Shown piece after piece: positions 57,636-64,000 of a stretch of 64,000 nucleotides of DNA. The notes under the pieces are model-generated. The model made no database searches and was not told the DNA's origin. It saw only the letters and a list, made by a program, of their open reading frames with translations. The DNA is taken from the NCBI RefSeq assembly GCF_958298935.1, contig NC_084923.1, positions 37,354,501 through 37,418,500 of the forward strand, given 5' to 3'. The DNA comes from Phragmites australis (lineage: Eukaryota; Streptophyta; Magnoliopsida; Poales; Poaceae). Position 1 is the stretch's first letter; each line of letters opens with the position of its first letter. A program made the translations under genes and the position numbers.

Positions 57636-58960
57636 TTATGATATTATATTTACACATGACTATCTATTTAACCATATATTACTTGATCATTTATTTTTAT
57701 TCTTTATGCTCTAAAATCATATCATAAATCATAAATGTATAAAAATTATGTGTACATATCACATGTGCATGGTTACTTAGTTACGTGCATGGTTACTAAG
57801 TTATGTTAAGTTTGTGAAAGGATTTCACAAGACCAGAATCACATAGACGTAGCATATAAAAAATAGTTGAGCAACTAAAGCGCAACAAACTGTGTTTAGT
57901 TATCGAGGGTTTATTTGAAACCGTCTTGCCACAATTATATAGTTGACAGCTATCATTATAGTTGTATGCGACTATGATCCAGGACATTTGATTTGGTGAA
58001 ATTTAGTGTATTTCCTTTTCACATATCCATAAAAAAAAAGTGCTACATGGAAACCACAATACTTGCACATGCGCACATGTGAAAGTGAGCTTCTCCAACA
58101 CGGGATATAATGCAACAAAATGAGATACAATATAAATATATATTTTATTTTGAAATTTCTTAAAAATTCAGTATTATGAGAGTACTAGCTCAACATTTTG
58201 AATGCACTATTTCAACATTTTTATTGTATTGTTTCAACAATTTGCACATAAAATTTTGAGCTGATTTTCTAAATTATTGAAATAGGTTTCATAAACTGTT
58301 GAATCATGTTTATAAAAATGTGGAGAGCATATAAATGGTGCTTTGAACATATCATACCAAATTATTAGATTAGGTTTACAAAATTGTTGGATGAAGCATT
58401 CTAAATTGTTGCGTACAAACTCGAAGTCATAAAGCTAGGCGGTGAATCAATATAAATGTTTAGAATAAAAAGTATAAAAAAAACAAAAGAGAAAAACTAG
58501 AGATAATTCCCTGTGTGTTATTAAATGTTAATGAAAATTTTGATTTACCACTAAAAAATCATAGTCCCTTCTATACCAACAGTTTATTTTTTTCATACCC
58601 AAAGTATCATTACTGTCATAACGATAGTGGCACACAGGTGATGAAAAATTACTAGTCACAACCATTATGACGGCGATTAATTTTTTATCCTGTTTATGCT
58701 ACTATTGTCACATCTATTATGACAGCGATGTCACACAGAGAAAGGAAAAAAATTAAGTGATGATACGGAGAGGTCCGTGATTTCTTCCATGACAAATCGT
58801 TCCGTTAAGATTGAGTGGCAGTGGATTACCTTAAAAAAAACTACTACAGTCATGTGCCGCACTCCTCTCGTTAGTGGGCTTTCTTGGAGGCCTGTTGGGC
58901 TGACCGATTTGAGGGATTCTATCGGCTAACTTGCAGATAAAGGAAGCAGCCCGTCTCCAC
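57636..58960. other. AT-rich spacer upstream of the DnaJ gene
   Basis: No gene recognised. 58160-58400 contains repeated TTTCAACATTTT / AAATTGTTG motifs. 58560-58790 contains repeated TATGACGGCGAT / TATGACAGCGATG and GTCACAAC-like motifs in both orientations, beginning near CACTAAAAAATCATAG. This could be a decayed element end, but no pair was found. Confidence 0.3.
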
Positions 58961-59258
58961 CAGCACAAACATGCAGTAAAGCAAAGCCCTGGCCCGGTCC
59001 GGCCCAGCTCATTCTATCTACCCTAGAACCACGAATACGCGTCCGCTACGCCGTTGACGTACTGGCAGTCCTCTACATTAGCCCACGCGCATCGGCCGTG
59101 CCAAACCCTCTCTCTTCCCACTCCGCTCGGCCACCAGCTTTGACTGTCTCCTGGCCTCCCCTCCGCTCCTGCTCCTCCCCATTCCACACCCCCGCAGGAG
59201 CGGCGGCGGCGGCTAGGGTATCCACACCTCGGCGAGCGGCACCGGCGGCGAAAACAAG
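58961..59258 (+). promoter_or_regulatory. proximal promoter and 5' UTR of the DnaJ gene
   Basis: A sharp rise in GC content leads to the ATG at 59259. The segment 59100-59258 is C-rich, as in grass 5' UTRs. No convincing heat-shock element cluster or TATA box was fixed. Confidence 0.4.
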
Positions 59259-62200
59259 ATGTTCGGGCGCGCGCCGAAGAAGAGCGACAACACCAAGTAC
59301 TACGAGATCCTCGGGGTGCCCAACACCGCGTCCCAGGACGACCTCAAGAAGGCCTACCGCAAGGCCGCCATCAAGAACCACCCCGACAAGGGCGGCGACC
59401 CCGAGAAGGTCCGGACACCCCGCGCGATCCCCTCTCATGCCCCCCTCAGGCGATCTGGTTTTTATCCGATCTGTTGTGATCTGGTACGGTAGATCGGGGT
59501 CGAGGGTAGCCTTAGTTTGTGCCGAATCTTGTGCGGTGAAGGGTTGCGTGTAGGTCGACATAGATGTTTATGTTCCCCATCTTGTTTTCCATGATGTGAT
59601 CATCTGGTAGACTGGTTGATGCTTCTCGATTTAGTCCTGGTGGGATGTTTAGCTCATTCTGCATGTGTTACGTTCGTGGCGGGCGATCCGTGAGTTTGTG
59701 ATGTAGGGTGGTAAGGATGCTCCTAAGCAGGACAAAGCAAATAACTATTTAGCGCTAATGTGCCATGCGCGGGTTCTTGTGTTCATGTGTCATGTGATTC
59801 ACTTTCGCACATGTAGATTGGCTAGTTTTCACTTCTAGTCGGTCACCGATAGTTGTCTCAGGCGATGATAATATTCGTAGTTGGTGTCTTCACCTGGTTG
59901 TTGGCTGTTTAGTCCCATTATTGTTCATTTTGCACTGGGGATTGCTGGTGTGAGAACTTTGCATAGGAAGTTGTCTTCATGTTTAGGGTGGGAGGATTTT
60001 CTCTTTTTTCCTTTTTCCATTGTGATCAGTAGGCAAGATTTATCTGAGTAGGTACAATGATCTATCTATCTATCTATCTATTGTGGATATATTGTATCCA
60101 AGATGCATGGTGGATATAATATATTTCTCTATGGCTTTGACCGCCCGAAGGGTAAGAAAGAGATGCTCCGTGTAGCTAACCCCAAGTCTGGTAACCTTTG
60201 AAAATAGGTTTCTGACGTCACTGCCTTTCATGCCAAGCTTGACGCTCTTGCTCTTGCACAGGCGGTGGGTGGATCAATTTGTGTTTGATAGTCTATAGTG
60301 GGTGGATCAATTTGTGTTTGACAGTCTATAGTGATTATGTTGCTATACTGTCATGGGGAAATAGCTTATGTTTCTCGTCACATGGATGTTCAACGAAACA
60401 TCTGTGGTATCCAAAAAATGTTTAATATCTGGTTACCCCTCAGATAGTGTACCATGTCTTGAAAAATAAGGGCACTCAATTGTTAGGAATAACAGTGATA
60501 GAATACGTTTTCAGTATCCTATCTATAATGTGGGATGACTATGCGCTTTAACATTGTTGAATCTCTAGTTGTCCAGTCTGTTCGTAGTCCAAAGGATATT
60601 CTGATGTCCCTTCAGGATGTTCCCATGCTTCATTTCTCTCTGTTATGTAGATCATGTGATTTTTGATCTTGTAAAGTTCGCATGGTGCGGTATGGTATGG
60701 TGTCATTGGTTTCCTGCAGCTCCTGTATTAGCTGCAAGCATGCAATGAGATTTACTTTGTAAATATGACTGATTGAAATGCTTGTTTTGATATTTTATGT
60801 TTCCTTTTTGTTTGCTTTGATGTGTGGTATGCTGAAGTTTTCTTTTTTGGGTCTGACAGTTGTTACATATGTGTTTGCACGTCATTATTTGGGTCAGTAT
60901 GTTGTATATGCATGCTAGATTTTTTTCTTTTCTTACTAGCTTATGTTATATACCATAATGGTGTTGGTTTATAACTTGTGTAATCATTCTCTTGGAATTG
61001 ACAAATGCATATTGAAATTTGAAAGTTGGAAATGGAATTGGTAGTTGCTAAACTATCTATTCCCTTTCTATACTGTTTCAGTTTTTCTGCTAAATTTCTG
61101 TATTGATTCATGATCTGTTGATTAAATGCTTTATTTTAATTTTATTTCAGTTCAAGGAACTTGCACAAGCTTATGAGGTTTTGAGCGACCCAGAGAAGCG
61201 TGAGATTTATGATCAGTATGGTGAAGATGCCCTCAAGGAAGGAATGGGTGGAGGAGGAGCCCATGTCGATCCATTTGACATCTTCTCATCATTCTTTGGA
61301 TCCTCTTTTGGAGGTATTGTTTAGTGGTACCCATTGTTCTTCTGTGACTATCAACTCTGTTATGCTTTTTTTGTCAGTGTGATAAATGGCTTTTGCATGT
61401 TTTTCTCACAGGTGGTGGTGGCAGCAGCAGGGGAAGAAGACAAAGGAGGGGAGAAGATGTAGTGCATCCACTTAAAGTTTCTCTAGAAGATCTTTACAAT
61501 GGTACCTCAAAGAAGCTCTCCCTTTCGCGCAATGTCATCTGCTCCAAGTGCAAGGGGTAAGTAAGGTCCGCCCCTTCCCAATTACCCAAGCATTTTCCAA
61601 ATACTATTGTTGAGCGTGCTTCCTTGTTTATTTCAGCAAGGGCTCCAAGTCTGGTGCTTCAATGAGGTGCCCAGGTTGCCAGGGTTCAGGCATGAAAGTC
61701 ACTATTCGCCAGCTGGGGCCTTCCATGATACAGCAGATGCAGCAGCCTTGCAATGAATGCAAGGGGACTGGAGAGAGCATCAAGGAAAAGGATCGCTGCC
61801 CAGGGTGCAAGGGTGATAAGGTCGTTCAGGAGAAGAAGGTTCTGGAGGTTCATGTTGAAAAGGGGATGCAACACAACCAGAAGATCACCTTCCCTGGTGA
61901 AGCTGATGAGGCGGTATGCTTGTTCAAGCATCAGCATGATAATATGTGGAACTTGCTTTTGATGATTTCAAAATATTTAATGTTATCTTGCTTGCAGCCT
62001 GATACTGTCACTGGAGACATTGTATTTGTTCTCCAGCAGAAGGATCACTCCAAGTTCAAAAGAAAGGGCGATGATCTCTTTTATGAGCACACCTTGTCTC
62101 TGACTGAGGCTCTCTGTGGGTTCCAATTTGTTCTGACACATCTAGACAACAGGCAGCTTCTCATCAAGTCAAACCCTGGTGAAGTTGTTAAGCCTGGTAA

Positions 62201-62607
62201 GACCTTGTATAAATCTTAAGCGGCACTTTGTACTTTTGCAGCTGTATTTGTTGCTAAACCCTGTTTGATGAATTTGAGCAGACCAATTCAAGGTGATAAA
62301 CGATGAGGGAATGCCAATGTACCAGAGGCCTTTCATGAAGGGGAAGGTCTACATTCATTTCACGGTGGAGTTCCCTGACTCGCTGGAACCAGAGCAATGC
62401 AAGGCTCTTGAGGCAGTACTTCCACCAAAGCCTACATCCAAGCTGACAGATATGGAGCTAGATGAATGCGAGGAGACAACTTTGCACGATGTGAACAACA
62501 TCGAGGAAGAGATGCGCAGGAAGCAAGCTCATGCCGCCCAGGAGGCGTATGAGGAGGATGACGAGATGCCTGGAGGAGCCCAAAGAGTGCAGTGTGCACA
62601 GCAGTAA
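59259..62607 (+). CDS. DnaJ/Hsp40 co-chaperone, type I (class A, ANJ1/J2/J3-like), six exons
   Basis: Exons: 59259-59408, 61151-61313, 61412-61556, 61637-61913, 61998-62196 and 62282-62607. All have GT-AG introns and matching phases, giving 419 aa, the usual length for this plant family. The J domain is at residues ~11-75 with HPD at 41-43 ([12 protein letters not shown]). A Gly/Phe-rich part follows ([18 protein letters not shown]). Four zinc-binding CxxC pairs lie at C148/151, C164/167, C191/194 and C207/210. The C-terminal substrate-binding domain follows. The protein ends CAQQ (C416-Q419), a farnesylation box as in ANJ1/J3. It stimulates the ATPase of cytosolic Hsp70 and delivers unfolded clients; relatives act in heat tolerance and flowering control. 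Intron 1 (1742 bp) has a 34-bp tandem duplication near 60266-60333 and a (CTAT)n run near 60062. No defects are seen. Confidence 0.95.
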
Positions 62608-63126
62608 GCAGAGTATATCATCTAGGGACTTGTCATTGCTGCGCACGTGAAGAAACTTGCAAGGTTTGCAGTAAATTTTTGGACCCAGTGTGATCTCGCT
62701 CTGGTTTTGTTGTCGCAAGTTACAAAATGGCCAAGCTGATTCTATACCCCGTGTAAGCAGGGAATGTATCCTTTTTGTTGCAACTAAAAAATGCTATCCT
62801 GGAATAGCTGGCTACAACTATGTATCCTTTTTATAAAAGCAACTTGATATTGGTTGAATGTTGTGACTCCCATTTGGATGGAATGGCTCAATTGTCTGGT
62901 TGGCATTGACGCCCTGCATCGAAATATTCTATCGAACACCGTGCTGTAGGTCGCGTGGTTATCTACAGAATGGTGTGATTGATGCCAACAAACCATACAG
63001 ATTGTAGAATAGTGTTACTTGATACTAGAAATGCAAGGTTTTCGAGTCTGATTTCAAGCAAAAATAGTCATTGAAAATATGCATGATTACACCCAGTCAA
63101 TACATGATGGAGAAATGTTGAGCAGG
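62608..63126 (+). other. 3' UTR and downstream flank of the DnaJ gene
   Basis: Non-coding; the UTR probably runs to about 62.8-62.9 kb. No canonical AATAAA is seen in the first 250 bp, and weaker AT-rich signals occur near 62830. Confidence 0.4.
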
Positions 63127-63267
63127 TTAGTGTGGATTCTGGACCGTGACATAGAGCTTGACGCCAAGGGCGCAGTAGTTGCCGACGCTGCATACCAAGT
63201 AGCGCACGCTGGCGGTGTCGAGCGGGATGACGGCGGGGCCGGCGCGGAAGGTACTGAAGGGGTCGTT
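63127..63267 (-). pseudogene. phytocyanin-like (plastocyanin-like domain) C-terminal fragment
   Basis: On the minus strand a 46-codon frame ending in TAA (63129-63127) contains FSTFRAGPAVIPLDTASVRY and LVCSVGNYCALGVKLYVTVQ. This fits the end of a phytocyanin domain, where the pattern F-x-C-x-x-x-x-H-C-x-x-G-x-K is expected. The usual copper-ligand His before the second Cys is Tyr here. The match stops abruptly at about 63267, next to AT-rich repeat-like DNA, so the rest of the gene is missing. It is either a gene remnant or a fragment moved by a transposon. Confidence 0.45.
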
Positions 63268-64000
63268 AGTGATTTTTAGAGAATTTTAATTAAATATTGA
63301 CTTAGGTTTTTTAAATCAAACTAATTAAAATGGGTTGTTAGTGACCTCTAATTTACTCAAAAAATATTTAGAATTTTTGGACCTCTAAATAAAATCAAAA
63401 TTTAAATAAAAAAATCGTACACATAGTGTTCCCAGCCAGGCTCCCCGGAAACGACCGATTCCAGCGTTTTCCCGAGCCTGATTGGACGGATGCAGCTGCA
63501 TGAGCGGGTGCAGGCCATCCAGGCATCCAAACAAATGTCTTCATGAGCGTACTCCATGAGCGGGTGCATGCACGAGCCGAGCCACCCATCCAAACACGTC
63601 CTAACTGCAGCAGTCCTTGTCGTAGGGAAATGTAGGTGGAAGTGCATGCCCGAGAAATCAAGGTCAGCCGTCAGCCGAGGAAGACAGGGACCTCCAATTT
63701 TTCAGGCCGTTTGGGACCTTTGTCTTCTCGAGGAAAGTACGATGCAGTCGCCAGGCGAACTGATCACTAGTCACCCCACTCGGGTAACTAGTGCCCGACG
63801 AACTGATCACTAGTAACCCCACTCGGATCGCGGCTGATCTGATCATCTGATGACCACTCACTCACCAGTTCATGTGTTTGTTTGGGGGAGTTTGCCACCA
63901 AATATTCAAATGCGAGTACGTGACCGTGCTACGAAAGAAGTTAAATTTCGAATCCTTCATGTTCTCGTGTGATGAACATGAAAAACGGCGGAGTCAGACA
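63268..64000. other. repeat-rich end of the window
   Basis: 63268-63420 is AT-rich. 63480-63580 has the repeated phrase CATGAGCGGGTGCA. A 28-bp unit beginning CGAACTGATCACTAGT is repeated at 63756 and 63799. No gene recognised. Confidence 0.4.

Noticed and set aside
59073..59561. 151- and 162-codon ORFs overlapping DnaJ exon 1
   Set aside because: They run through the intron donor and 5' UTR in other frames and are compositional shadows of the GC-rich first exon.
1..64000. A dedicated new defence, biosynthetic or gene-transfer system
   Set aside because: The intact genes are unrelated housekeeping or wall/scaffold functions, and everything else is transposon-derived or decayed; no cluster of co-oriented unknown genes is present.

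Overview
The window looks like nuclear DNA from a flowering plant, most probably a grass. The genes have spliced introns and GC-rich 5' ends. The spaces between them are filled with nested LTR retrotransposons, CACTA elements and MITEs of the kinds typical of grass genomes. No prokaryotic operon, CRISPR array, rRNA or tRNA gene was seen. The species cannot be named from sequence alone.

Three host genes are well supported. (1) A single-exon, BC10-like family 14 glycosyltransferase lies on the minus strand (3398-4492). (2) A six-coding-exon IQ67-domain calmodulin-binding protein (IQD, 437 aa) lies on the minus strand (16720-27206), with a likely 5' UTR exon near 28.6 kb. Its fourth coding intron holds a 5.4-kb Ty3/gypsy chromovirus, and its second holds a Tourist-like MITE. 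(3) A six-exon type I (class A) DnaJ/Hsp40 co-chaperone of 419 aa, with a farnesylation box, lies on the plus strand (59259-62607). A possible two-exon gene for a 90-aa protein with a basic N-terminus and acidic C-terminus lies at 30558-31532 (minus).

Layout: 0-3.4 kb is intergenic with a candidate MITE and a short hydrophobic ORF. 3.4-5.3 kb is the glycosyltransferase and its upstream region. 6.1-6.9 kb holds two tandem broken copies of a complex I NDUFB3-like sequence, followed at 8.1 kb by an orphan exon-like ORF and at 8.5-9.4 kb by a non-autonomous CACTA element. 10.6-13.3 kb holds a plant-mobile-domain gene relic split by a solo LTR. 13.3-16.7 kb is AT-rich intergenic DNA. 16.7-28.7 kb is the IQD gene. 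29-35 kb holds the small gene, a MITE and a possible gene 5' fragment. 34.95-57.6 kb is a block of nested and broken transposons: a CACTA terminus, a truncated Tat-like gypsy element, two opposite-facing copies of one gypsy-type family (one carrying a second solo LTR), two Ulp1-like transposon gene relics, and a complete-ended but pol-less LTR element with an antisense ORF. 58.9-62.9 kb is the DnaJ gene. The last kilobase has a phytocyanin-like 3' fragment.

The host genes do not form a pathway: they act separately in wall glycosylation, Ca2+/calmodulin and microtubule-linked scaffolding, and protein folding. No clear new biological system was found. The most informative observations concern transposon history: exact target duplications, an insertion that splits a reading frame, a retrotransposon inside a working gene's intron, and an antisense ORF in a non-autonomous element.
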